From an uncultured Paracoccaceae bacterium (GTDB taxonomy: Bacteria > Pseudomonadota > Alphaproteobacteria > Rhodobacterales > Rhodobacteraceae): DNA of 64,000 nt. Both the position numbers and the translations under genes were made by a program. The notes under the pieces are model-generated. The model searched no databases, was not told where the DNA came from, and was given only the letters and a program-made list of their open reading frames with translations. Location of the stretch: assembly GCA_951812305.1 (NCBI GenBank), contig CATOSB010000002.1, forward strand, positions 310,001 through 374,000. Direction: 5' to 3'. Of the stretch, positions 36,955 to 46,330 are shown in pieces (positions within the stretch are counted from its first letter, which is position 1; each line of letters opens with the position of its first letter).

Positions 36955-37326
36955 ATGACGACGCATGACGACGACTTCAATGAGCTGACAGAGCTGTTGG
37001 GCCACACGAAAGCGGCCTATCACGATCTGCGCCATGATCATGCCTTGCGCGCGCCGCTGGAGCGACAGCGGGTATTAACCGGGCGCCGGGTCGCGGCAAT
37101 TGCCGCCTGTCTGTTGTTGGGGCTGGTCTTGCTGAGTGTACTCTCGCAGGAACCGGGCAAGGGATCTCAATCCGGTTCGTCATCGCGAATGGCTCTGCCG
37201 GGTCCGGCCGCCATGCCGTCTGGTGAAAAGACGCCCGATTTTTCGAAACTTCGCGGCATGATGCCGGGGAACACAATGACGTTCGGCTTTACCACGCCGC
37301 GCCGTCCGGACCCTTTCGATGATTGA
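36955..37326 (+). CDS. Small single-span membrane protein, ECF-sigma neighbour
   Basis: 123 aa. A charged cytoplasmic N-terminus (about 40 residues, with 'HTKAAYHDLRHDH') precedes one transmembrane segment (about residues 47-63, 'IAACLLLGLVLLSVL') and a Pro/Ser-rich exported tail ending 'RRPDPFDD'. No family is recognised. Its stop overlaps the sigma gene start (ATGATTGA), so the two are co-translated. The topology fits an anti-sigma factor, but no zinc-binding ZAS motif is seen, so this role is only an inference. Confidence 0.6.
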   Translation: MTTHDDDFNELTELLGHTKAAYHDLRHDHALRAPLERQRVLTGRRVAAIAACLLLGLVLLSVLSQEPGKGSQSGSSSRMALPGPAAMPSGEKTPDFSKLRGMMPGNTMTFGFTTPRRPDPFDD

Positions 37327-37864
37327 AACGGCACCAAACCCGCCCAATGACTGGGACTTGTTACAGGTCGCGTCGAGGGATGATTGTGCGCTTTCGCAAC
37401 TGTTCGAAAGGCACCGGCACTTTGTCTATCGGCTGGCATGGGGGCTATTACAGGAGGATCACGCCGCCGATGATGTCGTGCAGGACGTGTTCGTGAAAAT
37501 TCGGGCCGGTAAGCTAAGGGCCAAGCCGCGCGCGAAGTTCACAACCTGGCTTTATCAGGTGGCGATCAACACGGCACGCGAGCAATCCCGTAAACGCCGC
37601 CGGTTCTGGGGCGCCGCCCAGGCGGAAGATGTTTTGGCCGAGACCGCGGATGGCCGCACCGGGCCAAGTGAACTTGAGCTGCGCGACGATCTTCGCCGTT
37701 CATTGGCCGCGCTGCCGATCCGACAGCGAGAAGTCGTGTTACTGCGATTTTATGAAGGCTTCGATACCGCAGAGACCGCCGAAATCCTCGGCTGTCGAAA
37801 AGGTACCGTGAAGGCCCACCTGCACCGGGCCACCCTGAAACTCAGGGAAACATTGAAAACTTGA
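37319..37864 (+). CDS. ECF RNA polymerase sigma factor
   Basis: 181 aa. Region 2: 'LFERHRHFVYRLAWGLLQEDHAADDVVQDVFVKI' and 'FTTWLYQVAINTAREQSRKRR'. Region 4: 'LPIRQREVVLLRFYEGFDTAETAEILGCRKGTVKAHLHRATLKLR' with the helix-turn-helix. Length and domain order fit the ECF class. Its target promoters are unknown; it is flanked by a membrane protein gene (upstream, overlapping) and an exported TPR-like gene (downstream). Confidence 0.93.
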   Translation: MIETAPNPPNDWDLLQVASRDDCALSQLFERHRHFVYRLAWGLLQEDHAADDVVQDVFVKIRAGKLRAKPRAKFTTWLYQVAINTAREQSRKRRRFWGAAQAEDVLAETADGRTGPSELELRDDLRRSLAALPIRQREVVLLRFYEGFDTAETAEILGCRKGTVKAHLHRATLKLRETLKT

Positions 37865-37883
37865 CCAAACCAGGAGAAGACCA

Positions 37884-38255
37884 ATGAAAAAGATGTTAAT
37901 TGTGGCTGTGATGGCGGTGTCGGCGACGTTTGCCGCACCAGCGGTCGCACAGGACGAAGAAGCATTCATCGAGCTGTTCCAGGGCTATCTGGACGTCGCG
38001 GATAAGTGGGTCAGCGCTGCCAACCGTACAGACGCGGCGCTGTTTTTTGCCATCGAAGGTGTCGTTGAGATCTACGAGGATCAGGGCGACAAGGCGAAAG
38101 CCATCCCGGTCATCGCGGGTGTGCTGGACAAATACCCGGATAACCAGCCGGTGCGAAACATCGTGCGGTTCAAACTGCGCGAGCTGTACCGAGAAACCGG
38201 AAACGCCAGTATGGCCTTGGCCGAACTGGACGCGATCATCGAAGAAAACCGGTAG
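37884..38255 (+). CDS. Exported helical-repeat (TPR-like) protein
   Basis: 123 aa with a signal peptide ('MKKMLIVAVMAVSATFAAPA', residues 1-22). The mature part is all helical, with TPR-like patterns ('AIEGVVEIYEDQGDKAKAIP', 'LRELYRETGNASMALAELD'). Preceded by AGGAGAAG. It begins 19 bp after the sigma gene and likely belongs to the same transcript, so it may sense or carry out part of the stress response. No family is recognised with certainty. Confidence 0.65.
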   Translation: MKKMLIVAVMAVSATFAAPAVAQDEEAFIELFQGYLDVADKWVSAANRTDAALFFAIEGVVEIYEDQGDKAKAIPVIAGVLDKYPDNQPVRNIVRFKLRELYRETGNASMALAELDAIIEENR

Positions 38256-38350
38256 GCCGCCGATTTTCCGGCGTCACGCGGCGGCTGGTTTCGCCGCGTG
38301 ACCATCGCATTTCAGAATCAATTGGAAACAGCGAAACGTGGCCTGAAGCT

Positions 38351-38545
38351 GACGTTCACAAATCGAGAACCTAGACGCGCGATTGCCTGCCCGTGGGGTG
38401 GCGATGAAACCTTGCAGTTTGCCCGTTTATCCCAGCCAAGTCCGTAAATGTTCAATAGCCGGCACTCAGCCTCACAAAATCGCCAGCCCGTGGGGACGGG
38501 CAGGCGATCGCGCGGCGCCTGCGGCTTGATTCCGCGCGAAGGGCG
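38351..38545 (+). repeat. Dispersed double-palindrome repeat, copy E
   Basis: The cleanest copy: GACGTTCAC, GATTGCCTGCCCGTGGGGTG, TTATCCCAGCCAAGTCCG, CCTCACAAAATCGCCAGCCC, GGGGACGGGCAGGCGATCG, CGGCTTGATTCCGCGCGAAG. It is nearly superimposable on copy D. It lies between the ECF trio and hemN. Confidence 0.8.
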
Positions 38546-38651
38546 CAAGTCCGCAAAGTCCAGTTCAGGCCAAATCCGAACCGTTCACACAAAAACGGAC
38601 TCACACCGGTTTGTATTCGCCTAAACACCCGAAAAACATGGTGGACGAGGC

Positions 38652-40007
38652 TTAAACCGCGCGTGAATGCGCCGCCGTCCCGGCCACGAAATCATCCAGT
38701 TGGTGGGCGACGATCCGCGCCAAAGACTGAAACTCCGGCGTCAGTTCAAATCCCATTTTGTCTGGAACTGCGATGTCGCGATACCGACGCCACAGCCGGA
38801 ACAGCTTTTCCTTGATAATGCGGGCGTCATCGGGGAAGGCGGCCGTTAATGCCTCCGGATCGAGACGGAAGTAGCACATGATATCTTCGATCAGGCGTTC
38901 AATAAGGTGATCGCGCGCCGCCATTTCATAGCCGCGATGTCCCGCAAGCCCATCCGTTTCGACGCGTTCCGAATAGGCCGCCGTTGCCGCCGCGTTCTGG
39001 CAGTAACCGTCAGGAAAGCGCGAAATTGCCGACGCACCGAACCCAATCAAACATGTGGCCGGATCATCGGTGTAGCCCTGGAAATTGCGGCGCAGCCGGT
39101 ATTCGCGCTTTGCAACGGCCAGCCCGTCATCGGGCAGCGCGAAATGGTCAATTCCGATCGGGTCATACCCCGCGCCCGTAAAAATTTCGCGCGATTGTTC
39201 CGCCAGCGCAAATCGCGCCTCTGCGCCGGGTAAGGCGCTTTCCGGGATCATCATCTGCCTCTTCGACACCCAGGGCACATGGGCGTAGCCATAAATCGCC
39301 AACCGGTTAGGGGCCAGCTTCAGCACCTGGTCCAATGTCTGGCGATAGCTATCCGGCGTCTGGAACGGCAAGCCATAAAGCAGATCGAAGTTCACACGTG
39401 GCACCCCGGCTGACCGCAGCCGGTCAAGAACCGATTTGGTTTGCTCAAAACTCTGCTCTCGTCCGATGGCGGCCTGCACCTTCGGGCTGAAATCCTGAAT
39501 GCCAATGCTGGCTCTGCTCAATCCGCGATTGGCAAGCAGATCCAAGAGATCCGGATTTGCCTCTGTCGGGTCGATTTCAACCGAAAACTCAAAATCACTG
39601 GCGGTCCCGAACGCTGCAAAAATCCTATCGAGCAATGTGTTCATCGCATCCGGATGCAACAATGTCGGCGTTCCACCGCCCAAATGCAGGCGCGACATTT
39701 TGATGCTCTCTGGCAGAAGTGCCCGTACAGCATCAATTTCTGCGCACAATGTCTGAATATAGCGCGTGACCGGCCTTAACGTTTTTGTGCCCTGGGTCCG
39801 ACAGGCACAGAACCAGCAAAGCCTTTTGCAGAAAGGAATATGGACGTAAATTGACACCTCGCTGCCATCTGGCAAAGCCTCCAACCAGCCACGTTGCACC
39901 TTTCGTCCGACATCGGCCTGAAAGTGGTTGGCCGGCGGATAGCTCGTGTAACGCGGCACAGATGCGTCAAATAGACCATGCCGCCGAAGCAGGTTCATCT
40001 TTTCCAT
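38652..40007 (-). CDS. hemN: Oxygen-independent coproporphyrinogen III oxidase
   Basis: Radical-SAM enzyme, about 451 aa from ATG 40007 (ATG 39998 also possible), which makes protoporphyrinogen IX for heme without oxygen. The [4Fe-4S] site 'HIPFCKRLCWFCACR' (CxxxCxxC) is complete, with 'LHLGGGTPTLL', the SAM-binding Gly-rich loop, and 'SIGIQDFSPKVQAAIGR'. The 5' end faces fnrL; a perfect FNR box lies 36 bp upstream of this start, so induction at low oxygen is likely. Confidence 0.94.
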   Translation of the reverse strand: MEKMNLLRRHGLFDASVPRYTSYPPANHFQADVGRKVQRGWLEALPDGSEVSIYVHIPFCKRLCWFCACRTQGTKTLRPVTRYIQTLCAEIDAVRALLPESIKMSRLHLGGGTPTLLHPDAMNTLLDRIFAAFGTASDFEFSVEIDPTEANPDLLDLLANRGLSRASIGIQDFSPKVQAAIGREQSFEQTKSVLDRLRSAGVPRVNFDLLYGLPFQTPDSYRQTLDQVLKLAPNRLAIYGYAHVPWVSKRQMMIPESALPGAEARFALAEQSREIFTGAGYDPIGIDHFALPDDGLAVAKREYRLRRNFQGYTDDPATCLIGFGASAISRFPDGYCQNAAATAAYSERVETDGLAGHRGYEMAARDHLIERLIEDIMCYFRLDPEALTAAFPDDARIIKEKLFRLWRRYRDIAVPDKMGFELTPEFQSLARIVAHQLDDFVAGTAAHSRAV

Positions 40008-40042
40008 GCAAACCACTATCTTTTGGATCAGAAAGGGTTTCG

Positions 40043-40056
40043 TTGATCCAAATCAA
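40043..40056. promoter_or_regulatory. FNR box, hemN-fnrL
   Basis: TTGATCCAAATCAA is a perfect TTGAT-N4-ATCAA palindrome. It ends three bases before the fnrL start codon and lies 36 bases upstream of the hemN start. It may activate hemN and, because of its closeness to the fnrL start, repress fnrL. Confidence 0.88.
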
Positions 40057-40059
40057 ATC

Positions 40060-40794
40060 ATGGCTGTCGTTCTTGATCATCATATCCAATGTTCGGAATG
40101 CCCGATACGACACCGGGCGGTTTGCTCGCGCTGTGACGACGACGAAATTGTTCATCTGAACGATCTGAAGACGTATCGCACCTACAAGGCAGGTGATCCG
40201 ATTATGTGGCGTGGGGACGAGTTGGAATTTGTCGCCTCGGTGGTTGTTGGCGTGGCGAGTCTTTCGAAAACGCTGGAGGACGGGCGCACGCAGATGGTGG
40301 GGCTGTTGTTGCCATCTGATTTCATCGGTCGCCCGGGGCGTGAGGAAATCGAATTCGACGTCACCGCGACCACAGATGTCACGCTCTGCTGTTTTCGCCG
40401 CAAGCCGTTTGAAAAGATGGTCGAGAAAACGCCGCATCTGTCGCAAAGGCTGATGGAATTGGCGCTGGATGAACTGGATGCGGCGCGGGACTGGATGCTT
40501 CTTCTGGGGCGCAAGACTGCACGTGAAAAAATCGCGACGTTTCTGGAAATGCTTATGATCCGCTCGCGCACCGACAATATCGAGGGCAACCGCCCCGATC
40601 TGGCCCTGCCGCTGACGCGCGAGCAGATTGCCAATTACCTTGGATTGACGCTGGAAACCGTCAGCCGCCAATTGAACGCGTTAAAGAAAGACGGCGTTCT
40701 TGAATTTACTGACAGGCGCAATTTCACGGTGCGCGACATTGCAAAGTTGCAGGAGGCGACGGGCGATGATGCCGATGGGGGAATGATCGTCTAG
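40060..40794 (+). CDS. fnrL: FnrL-type Crp/Fnr oxygen sensor and regulator
   Basis: 244 aa from ATG 40060. The N-terminal Cys cluster 'QCSECPIRHRAVCSRCDDDE' (Cys11, 14, 22, 25) and the central 'TLCCF' Cys supply the [4Fe-4S] ligands. The cNMP-fold carries 'GLLLPSDFIGRPGREE', the dimer helix 'LMELALDELDAARDWMLLLGRKTAREKIATFL' and the helix-turn-helix 'LPLTREQIANYLGLTLETVSRQLNALKKDG' (E-x2-S-R). Similar to Rhodobacter FnrL. Four FNR boxes in this window fit its regulon. Confidence 0.94.
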   Translation: MAVVLDHHIQCSECPIRHRAVCSRCDDDEIVHLNDLKTYRTYKAGDPIMWRGDELEFVASVVVGVASLSKTLEDGRTQMVGLLLPSDFIGRPGREEIEFDVTATTDVTLCCFRRKPFEKMVEKTPHLSQRLMELALDELDAARDWMLLLGRKTAREKIATFLEMLMIRSRTDNIEGNRPDLALPLTREQIANYLGLTLETVSRQLNALKKDGVLEFTDRRNFTVRDIAKLQEATGDDADGGMIV

Positions 40795-41526
40795 CTCGCT
40801 GCGCGCCGGGTGTCGCCGGAAGCTGCAAGATCGACCTCGCGCCTGTCTTTAACAACAGTCACCCGGTTCATACAGCGATACTGCGGAAGGTAATCCGCAA
40901 TCGCATAGTGCATCGTTACACGATTGTCCCACATCGCGATATCGCCTGCCCGCCAACGCCAACGAATCTGATCCTCTGGTTTGTTCATGTGGTTGGCGAG
41001 ATAGGTTTTAAGCGCGTTTGACTCACTCGTGGTCATTCCGACGATATGTGCCACAAACGCCTCGTTGAAATTCAGGAATTTCCTTCCCGTCACCGGATGC
41101 ACGCCGATCAAAGGGCGAATGCAATGCCCCATACTCCCCATGCCTTCGTTTAGCCGCGTTTCCCCAGTCTTTCCGTTCTTTTCATCCGCGAAATTGTTGC
41201 GGAAATCGCCCATGTCGTGGATCGCTTCGTGGCCTTCCAAATCCCGTTTCATACCGTCGGGCAGCCGGTCATAGGCGGCATAAAGACTGGACCACATCGT
41301 GTCGCCGCCGACTTTGGGAACGGTTCTGGCCACGAGAATTGATGCGAACGGCTGGCTTTGCTTGTAAGTCAGATCAGTGTGCCAGGAATTCGTATCGGGC
41401 GGCGCGCTGGAGTCGTTTTCCAGAAGCATTATGTTCGGGTAACCGTCCACATGAGGATATAGCGGATGCGGCTCGTCTATCTGCCCAAACAGGCGCGCGA
41501 ATTCCAAATGCATTGCAGGTGAAATG

Positions 41527-43126
41527 GTAACTCCCAAGCACCCTGTCCGATAGGGTTGCGGGGTTTTGTTCCGTCAGAGCCGTGCGATGATCTGAGGTGG
41601 TGACAGGGTCAGGATTTCCAGGATGTTGAACCGGTGTTTTCTGGCCGTCGAGATGACGGACCTGATGTCGGCGAAGACCCGCGCGCCCTCGAGGGTGCGG
41701 AAGGTGCCCGAGATTTTCATGCGCAGCTTCATCATGCGCAGGTCCTGTTCGGCCTGATTGTTTGTGAATGGGACCGCGAAGTCGGCGATGAATCGCAAAA
41801 CGTCATCGCGGTAGTCACGCAGGCGGAGGAGCAGGTTGTGGCCTGGCCGCCTGGCTTTTCGGCCGCGGGTGCCGGGGCTTTTGGCCAGCGGGGGCCGGCG
41901 TTCGTGGAAGGCGAGCCCCTTGGCGAGGATCGCCATGTATCTGGTGACTATACCCTGGCGAACCAGTTCCGGGAGTTCGGTCTCGCCTTGATCCTGAGCC
42001 GCGCATCTGAGCTGATTGGCGCTATGAAGCACTGCGCTCATCTCCGTCGCCCAAGGCTCTTTTTCGATCTCTTCGATGGCCTTGAGTTCGCGCAAGTGAT
42101 GCGCCCCGCAGAGGGCGTGGGCGTCCACTCCGCTCATATGGGCGTAGTAGGGTTTCCAGTGATCATGAATGATCGTCCCGCCGGTCAGGAAGGTTGGAAC
42201 AGCACCGCGTTTGGCGCTGATGCGGTAATGGGTGAAGGCGGTATCGCAGATCGTGTGCAGCCAGTGCAGCTTGCCGGCAACACGAAGTCCGGTCTCGTCC
42301 AGATGCCGAACGCCGCCTTCGGCAAGCCGGGCGAGAATGTGTTCAACCACGACACCCATCTTATTTGCCGCGCCGCGCGTCCAGTTGGTCACGCTGGCCG
42401 CGCACAAGCTGGTGGCCCCAAACAGGTCGCGCATAAGCTGGCAGACCCGATCCTCGGGTATCAGCTGCTGAACATTGCAATAGACCGCCACTGCCCGCAT
42501 GCGCGTGCCATATTGCACATGCGCGGCCACGCCATCGGGAAAGCCAGCCGTCGTCGTGGCTCGACAATGGTCGCAACAATAAACCGCCGCCTGATGCTCG
42601 GTGACCTCCAGGCGTGGCGCAGGCAAGTCGAACACCTGACGCTTCTCGATCCCTTTCACCATCTCCGCCGTCAGGGCGCTCTGACAGGCGCTGCAATGCG
42701 TCGCCTCATGCCGTTCGACAAAGTCGGGTGTTGACGTCTGGCGCAGGGTGTCGCCCCGGTGGCCAACTTGGCCGCCACTTTTCTTTCCGGATTTGCCACG
42801 CAGGCTGCGCGGGGCTGGCTTCTTCAGGCCATCACTTGAAGGGGGCTTGCTGCTATTGCTGCTGTTCTTGGCCAACTGTCGGCGCAGGTCCGTGATCTCT
42901 TCCGCCATGCTCGCCAACGCAGCTTCAAGCTCAGCGATCCGACGCAGAGCCGTGGCGAGAAGTTGTTCAAGGGCGGCAACCTGATCCATCCCACCACTGA
43001 TTCAGAGAAATCAACCCGGCGCCACAGAATTCAGACAAGAAAGAAAAAAACACGCGCAAAATGGCAAATTCGACTCACCATAAAACTGACAATAACACTC
43101 AAACGTGGGGGGTGCTTGGGAGTTAC
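41527..43126 (-). mobile_element. IS66-type element, copy 2
   Basis: 1600 bp, same inverted ends as copy 1, flanked by GTGAAATG (41519-41526 and 43127-43134). It differs from copy 1 by one residue in TnpC and one base in a poly-A run (seven A instead of eight). Same orientation as copy 1, 33 kb away. Confidence 0.93.
41574..42989 (-). CDS. IS66-family transposase TnpC (copy 2)
   Basis: 471 aa, intact, with the same coiled-coil, metal-binding and DDE parts as the protein at 6852-8267. Arg replaces Gln in 'ERRPPLAKS'. Confidence 0.93.
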   Translation of the reverse strand: MDQVAALEQLLATALRRIAELEAALASMAEEITDLRRQLAKNSSNSSKPPSSDGLKKPAPRSLRGKSGKKSGGQVGHRGDTLRQTSTPDFVERHEATHCSACQSALTAEMVKGIEKRQVFDLPAPRLEVTEHQAAVYCCDHCRATTTAGFPDGVAAHVQYGTRMRAVAVYCNVQQLIPEDRVCQLMRDLFGATSLCAASVTNWTRGAANKMGVVVEHILARLAEGGVRHLDETGLRVAGKLHWLHTICDTAFTHYRISAKRGAVPTFLTGGTIIHDHWKPYYAHMSGVDAHALCGAHHLRELKAIEEIEKEPWATEMSAVLHSANQLRCAAQDQGETELPELVRQGIVTRYMAILAKGLAFHERRPPLAKSPGTRGRKARRPGHNLLLRLRDYRDDVLRFIADFAVPFTNNQAEQDLRMMKLRMKISGTFRTLEGARVFADIRSVISTARKHRFNILEILTLSPPQIIARL

Positions 43127-43390
43127 GTGAAATGTTCGTATCGCGGAAGAAAATGACAAGGTTGTCCAACAAAGCGTCATACACTTCTTCATAGACGTTT
43201 TGATCAAGAACACCCTGAAATTCCACGCCTTGAATTACGACGCCAAGTGCGGTGCTGATCTTTTCTGCTGTCGCCATCACAATGTTCCTTGTGGTTCATC
43301 GGCAAAAAATCAGCCTTCCGATCCCGTTTCCCGCCAATTTGCGACAACGCGAAGCTTTCACACCGGTTCCTTTGCCCGCAAAATCAAGTG

Positions 43391-43404
43391 TTGATCCAAA
43401 TCAA
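43391..43404. promoter_or_regulatory. FNR box, uspA
   Basis: TTGATCCAAATCAA, 58 bases before the uspA start codon. Same sequence as the box at fnrL. Confidence 0.85.
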
Positions 43405-43461
43405 GGCGCAGGCGTCCGCCATGTGATCATGTCTTCTCGTCCAAACGACAAGGAGCGCGAG

Positions 43462-43869
43462 ATGTACAAGAACATCCTTATTCCAGTGACTTTCGGCGAA
43501 GCTTGTGACGTGACAACCGCAAAAGCGGTGGCAGCAAAGCTAAGTGCGGATGGTGCAAAGACCACGCTCCTTCATGCGGTAGAGCCGATGCCAAGTTATG
43601 TCGATGCGCAGATCCCGGCGGAAATTGTTCAGCGCCATCGCGAAGAGGCGGAAAAGCAGCTTGCAAGCATGGCCGCAGAGGTGCCGGGAGCCGAAACGGC
43701 GCTGGTCGACGGTGCGCCCGGGCGCAATATCACGCATTACGCTGAAGAAAACGATGTCGATCTGATCGTGATCTCATCCCACCGACCGGTTTTTTCGGAC
43801 ATTTTTCTGGGGTCCACTGCGGCCTGGGTTGTGCGCCATGCGCAATGCCCGGTGCATGTCATACGCTAA
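43462..43869 (+). CDS. uspA: Universal stress protein, UspA family
   Basis: 135 aa from ATG 43462. Single Usp domain: 'NILIPVTFG' start, long helices in the middle, and the C-terminal 'DLIVISSHRPVFSDIFLGSTAAWVVRHAQCPVHVIR', with the G-x9-G-S/T nucleotide motif partly recognisable ('LGSTA'). Such proteins help survival under stress. Preceded by an FNR box, so it is probably induced at low oxygen together with the downstream oxidase. Confidence 0.9.
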   Translation: MYKNILIPVTFGEACDVTTAKAVAAKLSADGAKTTLLHAVEPMPSYVDAQIPAEIVQRHREEAEKQLASMAAEVPGAETALVDGAPGRNITHYAEENDVDLIVISSHRPVFSDIFLGSTAAWVVRHAQCPVHVIR

Positions 43870-43881
43870 CGCTGACGCCGC

Positions 43882-43895
43882 TTGATCCAGATCAA
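43882..43895. promoter_or_regulatory. FNR box, ccoN
   Basis: TTGATCCAGATCAA, a perfect TTGAT-N4-ATCAA, centred about 90 bases upstream of the ccoN start. Likely activates the oxidase operon at low oxygen. Confidence 0.88.
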
Positions 43896-43978
43896 AGCTG
43901 AGGGCGCGAATCCTCGATAGCAGACCATTGCGCGCGATCCCTTTCGCGGGTCGCGCGACAAGAAACGAAGGACGGAAT

Positions 43979-45583
43979 ATGTGGGACACGTTTAAACTCA
44001 TTTCACTTGCGCTGGTCGCTTTCATCGCCGCATTGGCGGCAGATTGGGGCAAGGACCTTGCCTATTCCTTTCATGCGCTGGTCATTATGGCCGTCGCCAT
44101 CGGGGCCTTTATCTGGCAATTGCGCCTGATCGGCGAAACACGCGCGCCCGCGGATCAAAGCCAATATCTGGATGGTCCCATCCGCGCAGGCGTGATCGCC
44201 ACAGCGTTCTGGGGCATTGCCGGGTTTCTGGTTGGGGTGGTCATCGCCTTTCAACTGGCCTTTCCGGTGCTCAATTTCGACTGGGCGCAGCCTTATGCCA
44301 ACTTCGGGCGCCTGCGCCCGCTCCACACCAGTGCGGTGATCTTCGCCTTTGGCGGTAACGCACTGATTTCAAAGTCTTTCTACATCGTCCAACGCACGTC
44401 GGGCGCCCGCCTTTGGGGCGGCAACACAGCGTGGTTTGTGTTTTGGGGATATCAGCTGTTCATCGTTCTGGCGGCCACTGGCTATTTGCTGGGTGCGACG
44501 CAATCCAAGGAATATGCCGAGCCTGAATGGTATGTCGATATCTGGCTGACGATCGTTTGGCTTGCCTATCTGGCCGTCTTCCTTGGCACGATTTTCAGGC
44601 GCAAGGAACGCCACATCTATGTGGCAAACTGGTTCCTTCTAAGCTTCATCATAACCGTCGCGATGCTGCACCTGATCAACAACCTGTCGATCCCGGTCAG
44701 CCTTTTGGGCAGCAAATCTGTGCAGGTCTTCTCAGGCGTGCAGGACGCGATGACGCAATGGTGGTACGGCCACAACGCGGTCGGCTTCTTCCTGACTGCC
44801 GGGTTCCTGGGCATGATGTATTATTTCATCCCGAAACAGGCCGAACGCCCGGTTTACAGCTACAAGCTTTATATCGTGCATTTCTGGGCGCTGATCTTCC
44901 TATATATCTGGGCGGGTCCGCACCATTTGCACTACACGGCACTCCCTGACTGGGCATCCACGCTTGGTATGGTTTTTAGTGTGATTTTGTGGATGCCCAG
45001 CTGGGGTGGGATGATCAACGGTTTGATGACGCTGCAAGGCGCATGGGACAAGTTGAGAACCGACCCGATCATGCGCATGTTCGTCCTTTCGCTTGGCTTC
45101 TATGGCATGTCGACCTTTGAGGGCCCGATGATGTCGATCCGCGCGGTCAACTCTCTGTCACACTATACTGACTGGACAATCGGCCACGTACATTCCGGCG
45201 CGTTGGGCTGGAACGGCATGATTACGTTTGCCTGCATTTACTTCCTCGTACCCAAACTGTGGGGGCGTGCCCAGATGTTCTCGATGGCGGCGATCAACTG
45301 GCACTTCTGGCTCGCCACCCTCGGTATCGTTCTTTATGCGGCATCGATGTGGGTCACCGGCATTATGGAGGGCCTGATGTGGCGTGAGGTCGATGATCAG
45401 GGTTTCCTCGTGAACTCCTTCGCAGACACGGTCAGCGCCAAGTTTCCGATGTATGTGGTGCGCGGGCTCGGTGGGGTGCTCTACCTCGCGGGCGCACTGA
45501 TCATGGTCTGGAACATGTGGAAAACGATCCGGGGTGCGCAACCTGCGCACGCCCCGGTTCCTAGCGCCGTTCCGGCAGAATAA
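43979..45583 (+). CDS. ccoN: cbb3-type cytochrome c oxidase subunit I
   Basis: 534 aa, RBS AAGGACGG. Heme-copper oxidase catalytic subunit with about 12 membrane spans; heme-binding His are seen in '[15 protein letters not shown]', in '[11 protein letters not shown]' (the Cu-B His motif) and in '[15 protein letters not shown]', and '[17 protein letters not shown]' holds the His pair for the two hemes b. It reduces oxygen to water with high affinity and pumps protons. First gene of ccoNOQP. Confidence 0.97.
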   Translation: MWDTFKLISLALVAFIAALAADWGKDLAYSFHALVIMAVAIGAFIWQLRLIGETRAPADQSQYLDGPIRAGVIATAFWGIAGFLVGVVIAFQLAFPVLNFDWAQPYANFGRLRPLHTSAVIFAFGGNALISKSFYIVQRTSGARLWGGNTAWFVFWGYQLFIVLAATGYLLGATQSKEYAEPEWYVDIWLTIVWLAYLAVFLGTIFRRKERHIYVANWFLLSFIITVAMLHLINNLSIPVSLLGSKSVQVFSGVQDAMTQWWYGHNAVGFFLTAGFLGMMYYFIPKQAERPVYSYKLYIVHFWALIFLYIWAGPHHLHYTALPDWASTLGMVFSVILWMPSWGGMINGLMTLQGAWDKLRTDPIMRMFVLSLGFYGMSTFEGPMMSIRAVNSLSHYTDWTIGHVHSGALGWNGMITFACIYFLVPKLWGRAQMFSMAAINWHFWLATLGIVLYAASMWVTGIMEGLMWREVDDQGFLVNSFADTVSAKFPMYVVRGLGGVLYLAGALIMVWNMWKTIRGAQPAHAPVPSAVPAE

Positions 45584-45595
45584 GGAGCCAGAACA

Positions 45596-46321
45596 ATGGG
45601 TATCATGGACAAACACGCCATCCTGGAAAAGAGCCCGACGCTGTTATTGGCCGGTTCGCTTCTGGTGGTGACAATCGGCGGGATCGTCGAAATCGCGCCC
45701 CTGTTCTGGCTGGAAAACACCATCGAGGATGTAGAGGGTGTGCGCCCCTACTCGCCCTTGGAACTGGCGGGACGCGACATCTACATCCGCGAAGGGTGTT
45801 ATGTGTGCCACAGCCAGATGATCCGGCCCATGCGCGACGAAGTCGAACGTTACGGCCACTATTCGCTCGCGGCGGAAAGCAAGTATGACCACCCGCATCA
45901 GTGGGGGTCAAAACGCACCGGGCCCGATCTGGCCCGTGTTGGCGGGCGCTATTCCGATCAATGGCATCTGGAGCACTTGATCGACCCTCAGGCTGTCGTG
46001 CCCGAAAGCGTGATGCCCGGCTATGCCTTCTTGCTGGATGTGCGTCTTGATGGCGAAGACATCGGCGACCTGATGGCTGTACATAAGTTGGTCGGCGTTC
46101 CCTACACGGACGAGCAGATCACTGTCGCCCAAGCCGACTTTCAGGTTCAGGTCGACCCTGATGCCGACTTTGACGGGCTGCTTGAACGCTATCCCGGTGC
46201 GGCGGTGGCCAATTTCGACGGCCAACCAGAACTGACCGAAATGGACGCACTGATCGCCTACATGCAAATCCTCGGCACGATGGTCGATTTTTCGACCTTC
46301 ACGCCGGATGCGAGCCGATAG
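45596..46321 (+). CDS. ccoO: cbb3-type cytochrome c oxidase subunit II
   Basis: 241 aa, RBS AAGGAG. One N-terminal membrane anchor ('[23 protein letters not shown]') and one heme c site 'CYVCHSQ', with Met ligand in 'ESVMPGYAF'. The mono-heme subunit passes electrons to CcoN. Twelve bases separate it from ccoN. Confidence 0.97.
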   Translation: MGIMDKHAILEKSPTLLLAGSLLVVTIGGIVEIAPLFWLENTIEDVEGVRPYSPLELAGRDIYIREGCYVCHSQMIRPMRDEVERYGHYSLAAESKYDHPHQWGSKRTGPDLARVGGRYSDQWHLEHLIDPQAVVPESVMPGYAFLLDVRLDGEDIGDLMAVHKLVGVPYTDEQITVAQADFQVQVDPDADFDGLLERYPGAAVANFDGQPELTEMDALIAYMQILGTMVDFSTFTPDASR

Positions 46322-46330
46322 GGGGCGAAA

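Larger units (their letters stand above)
40791..43277 (-). pseudogene. TauD/TfdA-type dioxygenase, split by IS66
   Basis: Pieces 43277-43127 and 41518-40791 (TSD included once) give a continuous 292-codon frame: '...VIFFRDTNIS' joins 'PAMHLEFARLFGQ'. The 2-oxoglutarate/iron site is seen in 'SWHTDLTYK' (HxD) and 'VTMHYAIADYLPQYRCMNRV' (distal His and Arg). Enzymes of this group oxidise sulfonates or similar compounds. Broken by IS66 copy 2. Its stop and the fnrL stop share the palindrome CTAG (40791-40794), so the two genes converge with overlap. Confidence 0.88.
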
